NCBI GenBank assembly: GCA_014058105.1
Contig: JACGCM010000510.1
Location: 868,001 to 932,000, forward strand
Direction: 5' to 3'
Source: Kingdonia uniflora
Taxonomy: Eukaryota > Streptophyta > Magnoliopsida > Ranunculales > Circaeasteraceae
Length of the DNA: 64,000 nt
Positions 47,331 through 60,139 of the stretch are shown here, one piece after another. Each line of letters starts with the position of its first letter. The stretch's first letter is position 1. The position numbers were made by a program, and so were the translations under genes. Under the pieces are notes generated by a model, which ran no database searches, was not told the origin of the DNA, and was given only the letters and a program-made list of their open reading frames with translations.

Positions 47331-48232
47331 GAAGTTTCCTATAATGAACAACCCAGTAGATAATGAGGAACTTATCATCTACCTGGCAGTTACATATACT
47401 TATATCAGCTTGGTTCTCATTCGACTTGAAGGAAAAATTAAGAAGCCAGTCTACTTTATCTGTAAACCCTCACTCTAGCAGAAATGTGGAATTCTAAAAT
47501 TGAAAAACTTCTTACTATTGTTTACATCTCACATAAACTTAAACACTACTTCCAAGCTCATTCAGTTAAAATCATGATGAACTACCCACTTTGGGAGGTT
47601 TTGTCCAAGTAAGAAAAATCAAGGAGAGTGCAACAATGGTCAGTTAGTTTGGGAGAACATGATATCAAGTTCGAACAACGTCATTTCGAAAAGGGTTAGG
47701 CCGTTGCCGATTTTCTCACAGATTTTCCAGTGGAAGATCCTGAGTGGGAGGAACACGATCCTAACCTTGCAAAAGAAATTTCAGAATATCCGCCTACCAA
47801 AGCATTTTATGAGCGAGCTGAATGGATTACAAAAAAGGGTGGAGACTTCTTACAGGTGGATCAGCAGGACCTGTAGGGTAAGGAATTTGAATCGTATTGA
47901 TTACCCCTTCCAACGACAGAATTGAGAAATTAATCTATTTCGATTTTGAAGCCTCCAACAATATCACCAAATATGAAGCTCTTATTCATGGACTCGACCT
48001 CGCACTTGAGCTCGGCATCCCAAAACTCTCAGTCTTCACATATTCACTACTCATCATCCACCATTACTCTAAGCAATACAAGAAAAATGGAAAGATGATC
48101 GAATATGCAGCCCTCGCTGCAGGTAGAATGAGCAAGTTTGTACAAGCAACTCTCGATTATCTTCCTCGAGGTAAAAACAGACACGCCGATTCCTTGGCTT
48201 ATCTAACTGGGGTCTTGGGAATAGAAGTTTGA
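47330..48232 (+). pseudogene. E4' RNase H and second RNase H
   Basis: The first part (YLAVTYTYISLVLIRLEGKI) is the connection. The second part, ORF 47897-48232, reads MITPSNDRIEKLIYFDFEAS, YEALIHGLDLALELGIPKLS and TLDYLPRGKNRHADSLAYLT, the archaeal-type RNase H of Tat elements. Broken by stops near 47480 and 47870. Confidence 0.82.
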
Positions 48233-48399
48233 TATCACCAGATCGAGATAGTATCAACCCCTAGTATTGATCGCATTTCTGTATGCACGATTAACACTGG
48301 GGGCGATAAAGGGGAAGTCGACGATTGGCGAAAGCCCTTCCTTGCCTACCTTGGTACTGTCAACGAATGCAAATGACCCCTTCCAACAAATCCAAAGGG

Positions 48400-49250
48400 G
48401 TGTCAACAGCTGATCAACAACTCAAAGCACTACACAAATTAAAACAGTTTTTTATATCGCCATTCAGTCATAGGGACTTACTTCAAGTGCCTCTCCAGAA
48501 AGAAAGCAGACGAGATGCTCAAAGATTTTCATGAAGGAACTTGTGGCTCCCATGCTGCAGGTCAATTACTCGTACACAGAGCAATTACACAAGGAGTATT
48601 ATGGCTAGGCATATGCAAGCAAACAGAAGAGTACTTATGCAAATGTGATACATGTCAATGACATGAACAAATGATACGCGCCCCAGCGCTCGAACTACAT
48701 GCAAGTATGGTGTTTTTTATATTCAAAAGATGGGCGCTCGATCTTATCGGTGAATTTCCTAATTCTCCAGGTAACCGCCGATACCTACTCCAAGCTACAG
48801 ATTATTTTACAAAATGGGTAGAAGCAGTTCTACTTTGTCGAACTAGAGAAGAAGATGCCATATTTTTATCTGGGAACACATCATTACTCGGTTTGGATGC
48901 CCCTAGTTAATTTGTATCGATAATGGGCCACAATTCGTTAGAGAAAAAGTCACAGTTTTCCTCAACAAACACAATATCATCCACTCACCATCCAACACCT
49001 ACTACCCTCAAGGCAATGGCCAAGCCGAAATTACCAACAAACCATCGTGAATAGACTCAAGAAGAGGCTTCACTCACATAAAAAAGGAAACTGTGTATGA
49101 GAGCTTCCTCATGTCTTATGGGCATACCGTACCACTTCACGTCAATCAACCGGCTGTACCTCATTCCTTCTCGCCTAAGGCCTTTAATTTTTCTTCTACT
49201 TTATTTCTCTGCGATATCTCCTCTATCACTCGAGCTGCAAGCCGAACGTT
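48400..49250 (+). pseudogene. E4' integrase, broken
   Basis: Recognisable pieces: an HH-type segment near 48540, CDTCQ (zinc Cys pair) near 48650, RWALDLIGEFPNSPGN (catalytic Asp), ATDYFTKWVEAVLLCRTREE and a frame-broken core. The DNG and late GQAE motifs are seen only in other frames. It marks the end of pol. Confidence 0.7.
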
Positions 49251-49449
49251 TTTCTTGGTACATTGATTTAACATTTTCGAGATTTGTTCAACTCATTCTC
49301 TAAATTGGCTTGTATCATATTATGTTCTTTATTTACATTGAAGAACATGATCCTCGTCTCCCTCCGACTCTATACAAGACCGAAGACGTTGATTCAGACC
49401 TACACAACCCCATATCATTACGTTTTATATATTTCAGATACACCAGTTC

Positions 49450-50514
49450 GAGCAAAACACTTTTTGGTTTCTTCACTATAACGATTTCTTGCTTCTTGCG
49501 CCAAAGATTACACTTGAGCTGGATTTGGTATCACACCCCTTTCTTATAAAATGTGTATATAAGTATCCTTTAAACCTCGCTCATTATCCACCATGGCCTC
49601 AAAATACAGTGTCAAAGATAGCAATGACCTTTGATACTTAGCCTTACACCTTTTTCTATAAAAGGACATTTTTCCTACCAATTTATACCTTTCATCCTCT
49701 TTTCTCCTGGACTCATCCCTTTATATTTTCATTTTTGCATATTTACCCTGAAGTTTATATAATTCACTTAAATTCTTCTCTAATACAGATTTAAAATGCA
49801 TTCTCTCATATTCAGTTTTATTTAATACCTACTGAGTGCGACTAACGGAGTTTCTAGCTCTAGCCAATAGTTTTTGCAGATCGTTAACAGTTTGCCTCAA
49901 CTTCTCTACGTTCTATACAGAGTACACATTTTATATTATTTACACAATTCAAACTCATATGCCAAAATTAATTATGTTTATCAAAAACCTTCAATTTCCA
50001 TAAATATTCAATTACATTCACATGACAGATCAAAATTCAAACATGAAATCCCTATAGTAAGAAATAGTAGCAAAAACATAGCAAGATAGGCCTAACAGCC
50101 TTTGATAGGTTCTACCTCTTGGGGTGACTTTACTCCAGCAGCAACATCTCGAGATGTGTCAGTATTATGGGGAGGGGGTACGTTCGCCGCATCTACTGGA
50201 GTAGAATCATCATCTGACCGATCCTCCTCAACCTGCTCATCTTTAACGTTAGTCGAAAAGATAATATCTTCAAACTTGCTTGCTAGCCTGAGAGAGATAT
50301 CGTTCTCGCCCAACCTTGATCGTCTCCATCGCTTTCTTCATTATTTTTTGACGCTCTGCCAACTGCGTTTAGAACTCCAGCCTAACGAATAATTTAGCAG
50401 CCTCCACTGCCCTTTCCATTTCTCTCTTGAACTCAGTAGTTAAATCACTCAACTAAGTTTTCAACTGCATATTTTCTTCCATTTGAGCCTCGACCTTTCG
50501 GGTGAGTTCCAAAT
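49450..50514 (-). pseudogene. antisense gene of E4/E4', distal part
   Basis: On the - strand 50313-50092 reads MGENDISLRLASKFEDIIFS and ends VKSPQEVEPIKGC. It continues the antisense unit across the CAAAT insertion. Beyond its stop a further helical piece NVEKLRQTVNDLQKLLARAR (near 49910-49850) and Lys-rich sequence run to about 49450. Coiled coil is the only visible trait. Confidence 0.5.
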
Positions 50515-53132
50515 TGTCATGCCCCAAAATCCAGTAATTGGTAGCTAGACCAATTACTGAGATTCGAGGATGTGCAGATCAGGGAATCTAAAGATTTGCC
50601 CCACGAACAACTGAGCCGTCGATAAATTATGGCCCAGTCATTCACAATAGTATTACAACAGAGCAAAAAGGAAAGGCAGAAACAACGGAAGACTAAGATA
50701 GCAGAATCTAAACGTAAGATTCTATAAACCTTTACGCAGCAAGCCCAACTGCAATAACTGGAGAATGAGCCTCCAGCTCAGCTCCCCAAAGATCACCACA
50801 GCAGTAACTAAAACCTGAAACAACCTTCCACTGAAAGGGGGATGCGAGAGTGAGCAAACAACGAGCTCACTAACTCCCAAGAATAGCTAAACGATTATAC
50901 TAACTAATGAGCAGGATAATTTAATGATAATAAGATATAATAATATCTACAATAAACAATATATATATCTAAATACATATAGAATGCCTAATAGGTATCT
51001 AATAGGTACATAACTAGTCTAATGATTATGTATAACTATACTATAATTATACATACACATCTCGAGCAAAGGAGTGTTAAGACTATAACTACACTCTAGT
51101 CCCAAGGACTACTAACAACACTCTAATCACTACCGTGGCCCTCAACGCCATAAGTGACTTACCTACCTTATAAATACAATCACACACGAAGGTAAACAAC
51201 CCTCGGCCAACTACAATCCAACCGGGTTATCCAAACCCCAGCCAGGCATAATCCCGAAGCTATCACAAGCTAAACGAGATCGCCCACAGCCAGATACCAG
51301 CCTAAAGCTCACAGCAACCAACCAGACCAATCAGCCTAATAAATTAAATTAGACATAGAAGAGGAAGGAATAGATGCAGAGAGGAGAGGATTATGCAGAA
51401 GGAAGAGGAATCTAATAAGTGGAGGAGAATATGAGGAACTAGGATAATCCCATAATTATCCCAATGCAATGATATGTTATGATGATGATATGATGGAATG
51501 AGATAATCTTATGATTATCCCAAGTGCAGAAGATTCTAAATTAAACAAAATACAGAAAGGGTTAATGATTTCTATTAGAAAAACCGATGAATTGGAAGTA
51601 TGCAGAGATGCAATGATATGTTTGATGATGATGCAAAATGATTTAGCGATGTCAACCCAAAGGGATAGCCCCCAAGACTAAAGTGGGCTGACAACCGCTG
51701 AAAAAAGATTTACCTTACCGGATATAGTTGGATACAAGGGTACGATGTGCTGCACTAGCTCGACCAAACTATGATGATATTACATCAATCTATCAAATCC
51801 CACGGAGCCAACGTCTGAACTATATATACATTCCGAGGCATTTCAACCACCAGGATAAGCCCTGTACCGGATTGCAAATACTGTCTCATACCATCCCACA
51901 CTCCTGAATAGGTGACTAGGTAGTATCCATTCTGGACCCACCTTCTATTTTAACCCGATTGAGGAATCCTTGAACCTCTCGAGGGTCAGTTGATGCGGAG
52001 TTATTTATGTATCCAATCGAAGTAAGATAAGCAGAGAATATATTATCTATTAATGAGAGCAAAAATCCTAAAGACTGAAACACAACTACCGTCAACCCGA
52101 CAGTACACACAGGATAACCACCTGCCTCAGAGCGTGGCAACCAAAACTAACACATATGCCCACCTGTGACTCAGTTGCACCATCTAAACCTTGATGAAAT
52201 AACAACTTAACCGTCACGACATCTAAACAACATCAATTTCTAAGATTCCCTAAAGCAATAAGATTACCACCAAGTACTACAGTACTCTAGCTGTCAACAC
52301 AGACTAGCACTCATGGGGTGAGCTACAAGTATGCAACAAGTAGCCAACAATCCCCAAAATCAAACCGTATCACAATCCTCAGAATCATGTACATAAGTCA
52401 CCAGCACGGATGTACAGGAATTGGATTCAACAGGAGGTTTCAGCCGCATTCCAACATCTCGGGTGACGTACAACTTCATAAACTACCTGGCTCAGCCGTG
52501 TACCTCACTGAGCCATGCTGTCTCGCTGCCTCCTAGATGACGGAAGGGACACAGCCCTAACAGCCTCATCCCGGAGAAAGAAGGCTTATAGGTAAGCTCT
52601 ATTAGCTTTAAGAATCATGAGAACAATAAGTGTCACAACATGATAGGCAAACAATCCTAAGGAAAACTATCAGAAGTTTAACATCTACAACCAACCACCA
52701 CAGACAAGCCGTCTGCTCACCACCAGCAACTAACAGTCCAGGAGATACCACACTCCCACATGGACTCTAACATTCCAAACAACCACCAATCACAATGACA
52801 GTGTTCAAGGACAGGCCTTGAGAACGCAGAGTACACCTAGACTAGTCCTAAGACTAGTCAAACAACGGCAGGAAAGATGATGAACTCCGAATCGAAGACC
52901 ATGTCATGCTGAAGCTATGTTGCCCCAAGACTGCCCTAGAACCAAGTTCAGCAACCTAAACTAGCCAAGGTGCTATACTATAAGGTGAGAACTATAGTCT
53001 CTGAACTACACTATCTCAGAGAAATGGCGGCTAAACCACAGCCGTCCATACATCCCCATTAATCGCCAAACCTAGTTACTAGTTCCCTGAAACAAGCTAG
53101 ACACCCTAATAACTAGCCAACAATACCATACT

Positions 53133-53135
<3 letters not shown>

Positions 53136-53186
<51 letters not shown>
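53136..53186. repeat. (AT)n microsatellite
   Basis: About 25 uninterrupted AT units inside the 4.6-kb LTR. Confidence 0.95.
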
Positions 53187-53187
<1 letters not shown>

Positions 53188-54334
53188 CGACGCTGAGGCA
53201 TCGCAATATACTGAGAAATGCCTTTATTCTCAACCTCAATGAAGAAAGGATCCGTAAAAACCACCCTCAATGAAATCGGTCTAAGAGGAATCTCAGGAGT
53301 CATCGTCACATCGACGACAACAGAGAATAACCTCCTCTGGTTAATCATAACCTACAGGTTCTATCTAGTAACTAAACTCACATTATTGCAGGTTTTACTA
53401 ACTTATCAAACCCTTAAATACTCTCGTCTAAGGTAATGCTAAGCGGATAACCAGTAAAGTGTCCTAAGAAATTAACCCAAATACTAACCTAATCACAGAT
53501 ATAATATGCTAAACTATGCATTTCTATAACTCACGAATCAGCATAATAATCTAGTTATTCAAGAAGATAAAACTCGCCTGTAACCCGATGCAATGCTCCA
53601 GTAGAATCAATCCGAGCAAGCAACCCGAAGCTCCAACGACAGCATCTCGCGGACATGCCACCCGAATCACAAAACAACACAACCGCAACACCGCAGCCAT
53701 CGCAACAACCCAAAAAGCACCACCACCGTAAAACCCAACACCTGCAACTATCACAACACCGTAAATCAACAATACACCCAATAATCGCAACCAACAACCA
53801 AACCCAATACCTGTGATAATCGCAAACGCCGCAAACCCCAAGTCACAAACCCTAAATCGACCCACGAAATTGCTGCCGCCGGTCAAGAATCAATCACACC
53901 TCATCGCCTCACACCGACGATAAACCCAATCAAACACCACCTCCGAACACCCAATTCCTCCAACAATTGCAACCCACAATCAAACCCAATACCTGCGACA
54001 ATCGCAAACCCTAAGCCACAGCTCAATAATCCAACACCTATAATAATCACCACTCCTCAACTTAACAATCACCCCAATCACAAAACCCAATATCAACCGA
54101 CCATCACAAACCCTAGAAATTAAACCCTACGCCGAATCGAGAGAAATTGACGAAAAGGGAATCGAGAATAACTCACCAAGGATAGGAGTGAAGATCTCGG
54201 CGAAGCTCGGCGAAGAATTCGAGAGCGATGGGGAAGATTGGATCAAGAGTAAGGAGGAGAGGGGAATAGTTAGGGAAGAGGAGAGATAGAGAATGAGTTT
54301 GGAGTGAAGAGAGAGGAAGGGAGGAAAAGAAAGG

Positions 54335-54615
54335 ATATATATAAAACACGCCTCTGTTCAAATAGAAAATAAGTTGTTCGAACAAAAAACAAAAGCTATT
54401 CGAACAGGAACTATCTTGTTCGGATAAAATGGTTCAGCGCAGAAAATACTATTCACAGATGAATCCTATTCGAACAGAAAAGGTCTTGTTCGAACAGAGG
54501 AAAAATCCTGTTCGAACAAAGAAGGTCTTGTTTGAACAGAGCAACTCAGGGACAAATCTAACTGTTTCAGGAAGGATTTTTTTCGAACAGACAAAGTCTT
54601 GTTCGAACAGAACTG
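54335..54615 (-). promoter_or_regulatory. TTCGAAC array and TATA box of the 4.6-kb LTR
   Basis: About ten motifs of the type (G/A)TTCGAACA with GTTCAAA, GTTCGGA and GTTTGAA variants lie between 54355 and 54612. On the - strand they precede TTTATATATATCC (near 54345-54333). The same order, palindromes then TATA, is found in the other LTRs named in the findings. Confidence 0.75.
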
Positions 54616-55160
54616 GTTTGATAAGAAAATAAAGATTCCAAAAAACCTAACGGCCAACCCGGACACCCCGGAATCACACCAAGCCACCAACACCACCACA
54701 CAAACACTACTACAAACCCAACAAAGGTTTCCCAAGGTATAAACACCACCTCCACCACCTCACGGCCACCAAAATGCCTAAACCCCCGAAAATAAATCTT
54801 TGTCCGAAAAAACTCCTAAAACCTATCGGCAATTCCAACGGCTCACCGGAACCACACCAAACCACAAACACAACAATTAAACATCATCACCAACCCATCT
54901 AGGGGTTCCCAAGGCTACAATGCCACCTCCTCCTCCGAATAACCACCAAACCACCGAAACTGCATAAAAGGAATCTAATGGACAAAACTTGCCAAAAGGA
55001 ATAAATGGATGCATAATGGATGAAGGAGTATATGCGGAATATATGCGGAATATACGTGTGGAATTTAACGTGAAGGAATAATAAAAATAATACTAAAAAA
55101 AAATATAACCCGAAAATCCGGGACATTACACAAATGTTCTTTGTTCCTCTTGAGAATAAA

Positions 55161-57296
55161 TTATGAAGAACCCTTTACCAGCATAGACAGTTGCAGCACA
55201 CCATTCAATTTAGGTTTAGTCATACTAAATAAAATCAAATTAAAAATAAGGTCATAGTAAATTTGTACCTGGGCAACCTGCTCTTGGTAAATCTCCTCAT
55301 TCTCCGCAAGACGAAAGCAGCGATTCTCCATAGCTCTGAGTTTTGTCACCACGTCAGACCGAGTTTGGTCACTTCCTTTGACCTTATTGTGTTTTTGTCT
55401 TGTCAGCATGGACTCATCCTTCTCCTAGGCGGCCATATCACCAACTATTTTTTTTTGTACCCCAACCTTAGAGATAACCCAAGCTGATGAGGCAATAACT
55501 TCAGTTACTCGGGGAACCTCTGTAGTGGATCGTGAAAGCTCCTGATTCGATTTCCCCAACCTACAAAATTTTTGAACACCACCTGACGTCTCAGGTGGAG
55601 GGATATCCGCAAAGTCAGGTAAAGGTAGGAGGCCGAAATCCCTAGTGTTCCCAAAAAAACTTTTTTTGTTAATAGTCTCCCCTCAACCAGCCATAGCTCG
55701 TCTCTGGTTAACACGTTAGATTTTGGGAATCTCTGAGTTTACTTTTTTGTCCCTCCGAATATTCAAATAACCAAGAACTTTTTTTAGCTCGTTCTGTTCG
55801 ATTCACGGTCAATAAATCTTGACTTGTCAGATGTAGTAACGGCTTGGGGACCTAAAAAAGGCAAATATAAAAAGTAATAAAGAGCCTGAATAAGTCAAGA
55901 CATTTACTTAAGATAACAAGGGACACTTACTCGGATTAAAATATTTAAATTGTAGCTCGAGCGTTGGTTCATCTGGGACTTGTATACATTTTCCCCTAAT
56001 CAACACAAGATGGTCGTTCCATGGTCGACCAACAGAATCAAAATAAAAAAACTTTAGTCTCGATGAATCATTATATAGGTAATAAATCCTACTGGCCTTC
56101 ATGTACTTCATCTTATAATACTTCATCACATCAACAACGACAAACTGCTTCGCCACACCATTCACTCTTCATCTATCATTCAAAGTCTCATAGATCCTCA
56201 TCATCTCATATACATTCCCAATCAGCAGAACTGGGCAGTAGTATAACAGATTCATGACTCCTTTTTGGAAGTAGGTCAAAGGAACTGAAAGACCATACGG
56301 TAATTGGTTAGTATAGCATAAAACACTATCACTTGGGCTTACCTCCACAGATCTACTGTAATACATTATCGTCATACCATCCTGGATCCTCCTACCCCTT
56401 CTGGGTATATACAAAATTCTACGCCATCCACTCTAATCTCTCTTTCTGTGTCCTCAACTACTCTATGATCGGCCTGAATGGGCACGTTTTCTGCCACACC
56501 TATTACTACTTCCTTACTATCTATAACCTCCTCCATACTATCACAATTGCCCTCTCTACCAAGTGACGATGTTTCTTCCAAACTTGTTGACACTACAAAC
56601 TTACTCCTAGAACTTAAATTTTTAGTACGCATTCCCGACCTACAATTTAAAGAAAATGGTATTTGTTAAATTTATCTCTATGACCCATTCTCACCGATTG
56701 GTCAAAAATCTACAGCACAGATAGCAAAATTCCATAGATTTTTTTTAAAATTACCCAGTTACCCCTGCAACAAACTTTCCCTTATTTTAAACTTTAAAGG
56801 AAATGTTCAGACTTCCCTTTTCTCCCACAAACAGTTACAGGACACAAGCAAGATTGCAAATAAAATTGGGAGTTCATACCCCCAAATCTATACTAATCTA
56901 CTCAACAATTTTCAGCAATACAAAATTATTTCATTCAACATATCAATTGGGGAACAAAAGTTCCCAAATTTCTCCCAAAATCCCAACTCTCATTAAAATC
57001 CAAAAAATTCCAAAATATAAAATTATATTTGCAAAAATAAAATACAGAGTCAAGAAATCACACTAACCTGTGCTAGAAGACTCACAATCCTCTGCTTTAC
57101 CATCAATTTTTGAAGAAATCCTCCGCTTGTATTTACTTTCAAGAACAGCTGTAGCACCGCAAGATTTTTTTTGTCAATAATGGTAGGAAACCCTCAGAAT
57201 TTAGATGCCTTCTCTCTCTTAACACACCGTTCACCATAAATTTTTTTCTCTAGAACTGTAGAAATCTTATGGGGAAGAGATAGATGAGTTTTTATA
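55161..57296 (-). pseudogene. E4/E4' antisense gene: TATA box, leader exon, intron, first ORF segments
   Basis: On the - strand TATAAAAA (plus 57289-57296) precedes a leader ending AGCACAG/GTTAGTG at 57068. An acceptor AAATTGTAG at 56640 lies just before ATG at 56632. The protein begins MRTKNLSSRSKFVVSTSLEE. Segments in shifting frames follow: YPEGVGGSRMV, GLSVPLTYFQKGVMNLLYYC (parallel to [20 protein letters not shown] of E2), VVVDVMKYYKMKYMKASRIY and FDSVGRPWNDHLVLIRG. The exon ends NPS/GTAAGT near 55927. A coiled-coil piece ends near 55161. The intron position matches E2. Function unknown. Confidence 0.7.
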
Positions 57297-57782
57297 CTCT
57301 CCCTCACTTTTTAAAATGACGGCTCCCTCATATACGTGTCGGTCACCCCTGCCTTATATACAGAAACATCCTTTCGCCGCCCAGCTTTATCATTACTTTT
57401 TGGGTAACGAGTTTTGTTACCATGACTGTTTCTCATGTCAGCCATTAATTAAATCCACCCCTTCCCAAGAAAGGATGAGTTCAATATACCTTGCACGGCT
57501 ACTCACTATTCTTTTCCTCAATCAATTCATACTACCCCAGACCCTTATCACTATAAATAGTAACAATATCAAATTTGAAATATTCAACAGCTGTTGGTAG
57601 AAAAAATAGCTGTCACCCATATTTCATGCTCCTATAAGCGACAAGAATCAAGTATCATTTATACAAGACAGTTTGAAGCTAAAACAAGTACTTATCTAAA
57701 CTAAAAATGCAATTGACAATTATAGTTTTGGCAAAAAGTCCTTTATTCATTAAAATTGAGTTGGTAACATTCGTGCATACAT

Positions 57783-58217
57783 TTAAAGATAGTTACATTT
57801 AAAACAGCCAGGGTGATTCGACTTGCCACATGGAATTATTTCCCCACCTACTGCTCTTTCATCCTCTTCGACAAGTTTCTCTAGCGCGATCTCTCGAACA
57901 ACAGTTTCTTGAACTGCGGTATCAAGAATAAGAGTACAAAAAACATCACACAAGAAGTGGCGGTCCAGTTCTATACTTGTCTCTTCATCATTTAACCCCT
58001 CCAACTGCAACGACCACTCCGACATAACAACGTCATAGGGCAACAGACGAAAGTACCGCTCACGTAGTTCAACCACCTTGATGACTAACTTACCTTCCAT
58101 TACATGTTGCACACGTTGAGAGCGTGTCCTTACCATGACAAATTATAAGCTGCAAAACGAAAAGTGTTGCAAAGAAGAGCAACATGAAATGTACCTAAAG
58201 ACCAAGTCACTTATATA
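57783..58217 (-). CDS. small antisense ORF (copy B) with TATA box, intact
   Basis: A 117-residue intact ORF (58136-57783) starts MVRTRSQRVQHVMEGKLVIK and has LRERYFRLLPYDVVMSEW, an acidic middle, FLCDVFCTLILDTAVQE and a Cys-containing end, HPGCFKCNYL. TATATAA (plus 58211-58217) lies about 75 bp upstream on the - strand. It shares the basic start and RYF with the E2 ORF at 28431-28724 and with copy A. It is the only unbroken one of the set. Localisation and role are unknown. Confidence 0.55.
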
Positions 58218-58723
58218 GCCAAGAAGAAGATTTTTTCATCAATATCTTCCAGGAAACAAATTTTTGGGAATGCGTATTCTGAGTTAGATTTTATTTGGAA
58301 ATAGATTATCTTCATTACCAGTTCTAGCACATGCATACAAATATGTACTGATATTAACGTATATTTACCGTCAAAAAAGGAATAATATATGACCAGGTCT
58401 GCACAAAAAGGGGAAGAATATTTGACTAGGTCAGCATATACTTACCATAATAAGAAGGAGAATATTTGACCAAGTCTCTGGCCACTATTCCTTAAATAGT
58501 TCGAGCCAAACTTCTATAAATTCGAGCACAGGTAACTCTTACCCATACAGTTCGAGGCAATCCTATACAGTTCGGATATAACAATTCGAATGCAATTATG
58601 CATAAAAGGTCGGCATACTTCAAATGCAGAAAACAGAAAAACAACTTGCACAACAAAAAGGAATTGAAATGACGTATTTATTCCAAAGCATAAAGATTAC
58701 AAATAAGTTTTTTCAAAAAAAGC

Positions 58724-59121
58724 CTATTTATAACCGATACAACCACAAGAACGGGCCTCTTCCACGTTCACAGTAGCACCTTTCTCTTCAAACTTTACAG
58801 TATCTTCTGCTAAGTTATGCAGACTATCCCTACGCTCCTCTTCCAACAACAAAACATAGTAAAATTGACAGATCCAGAAAAATTCTTCACCAACAAATTC
58901 TACTTCCTCCTCAGACATCCCCTGATGGTACGTCGATTTTACAGGTATGGAAGTGTGGTCTGCCAACGATTACTGCCCAAAGTAGCGAGTTTGAAGCTCT
59001 TCAAACTTAGCCTGCACGCGTACAACAAACTTCTCATCGCGAGTCTGAGATCTTGTCTTTACCGTGATGTAGAAATGATGAATTCGTAAGCAAAGGGTTC
59101 TTAGAGAAGGTAATATTTATA
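58724..59121 (-). pseudogene. small antisense ORF (copy A) with TATA box
   Basis: TATAAATA (plus 59114-59121) lies just upstream. The start codon is ACG instead of ATG (59065), followed by VKTRSQTRDEKFVVRVQAK and LQTRYFG. After an in-frame stop the reading continues with MSEEEVEFVGEEFFWICQFY and ends CGCIGYK. The acidic MSE.EV segment matches [15 protein letters not shown] of E2. Confidence 0.6.
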
Positions 59122-59315
59122 GCATCAAAAATTTATGATGCAAATTCCAATTGTCAAAAGGAATGCCATCAATACACCTTGGATATCTAAAATGCTAGTA
59201 AAGTCAAAACAAGTATTAGAGAATAAACATTGGAAATAATTCTAGCACATTTAGTGTATTAGAGATGAGATTTCTCAGCCAAGACTACTCGTGCTCTTGG
59301 TTGAGAGGGGGCAAT

Positions 59316-59790
59316 TGTAAGGACTTATTCCTACCCTTGGCCTCATAGAAGTTGTGATATCGACCTCCTTATAAACAACTCGACACGACGTCATTAAAGA
59401 AGCCGTTACAGAAAGAAGAGCCAAACCGTTATACAGACATTATGAAGACTCATCAAAACAATGTTGTAACATTCGTCATTAAAGAAAATAATGGTCATAA
59501 AACGGTCATAATATAAGATCTATAAATAAAACCAAAGAAGGAGAGATTAAGGGGAGATTTTGCTACCTACAAAGTCTATACTAAAAACTATCTAGAACAT
59601 TGGTTGTAATAGATAGTCACTCAATCAATAACATCACTATTTATAAATTTTCAAGAGAGGTCGTGGTTTTTACCTATTCAAGGGTTTCCACGCTATATTC
59701 TTGTGTGTTGGTGATTATTTGTTGTTACTAACGTTCTGATCATATTTGGTGTGAGATACTAAGTTCGAGATCCGAAATTAGGCTGTTATA
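59316..59790 (+). repeat. 3' LTR of E4
   Basis: A 475-bp copy. It retains the U5 module GAGGTCGTGGTTTTTACC...GGGTTTCCACG. Its right end lies about 400 bp from the YUCCA start codon. Confidence 0.88.
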
Positions 59791-60139
59791 GTAGGCGTAC
59801 TGACATGTAGCTCCTCGTCACAGTTGGCGATAAATTGCATGAATAGGAGTGCAAATTGAATGATAGCGATCTTGAAAAATGAGATTTTAAAGGATTTGGA
59901 TGGCTAACTTAGCGATACCAACCTGCTCGAAGAAGATCTTGTGGGATTTTCCTTTTATATCATCTCTAATTATCGTAATGAAAATAGGAAACTTTAAATC
60001 TGTAAATTAAAATAATTAAATATTTCTTCATAATTAATTTTTTTTTAGAGATTTTAATATAGATTAACCAAGGTTAATTAGATGGGTTAAAACAGACACA
60101 TGTCAAATATACCTTATTGTATGCAAGTTGCATTACATA

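Larger units (their letters stand above)
50510..55135 (-). mobile_element. 4.6-kb solo LTR-like insertion (Tekay/Del-type ends)
   Basis: The insertion 50515-55130 is flanked by CAAAT on both sides (50510-50514 and 55131-55135). On the - strand it starts TGTAATGTCCCGGATTTTCG and ends TTTTGGGGCATGACA, the end sequences known from Tekay/Del chromovirus LTRs. There is no second LTR copy, no primer site and no pol. It is thus read as one very long solo LTR. It carries a TATA region, the TTCGAAC array and an (AT)n microsatellite. It splits the E4 antisense gene. Confidence 0.8.
40972..59795 (+). mobile_element. Gypsy (Tat-like) composite element E4, + strand
   Basis: The LTRs are 40977-41401 and 59316-59790, flanked by GTATG and GTAGG (one change). 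The primer region after the 5' LTR reads TTTGGCATCATCTATGG. The purine tract before the 3' LTR reads GAGAGGGGGCAAT, nearly the same as in E1. The first gag ends at 42562, where a second LTR starts. The pol genes that follow probably belong to that inner element. Antisense genes fill 49450-59121. Confidence 0.85.
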
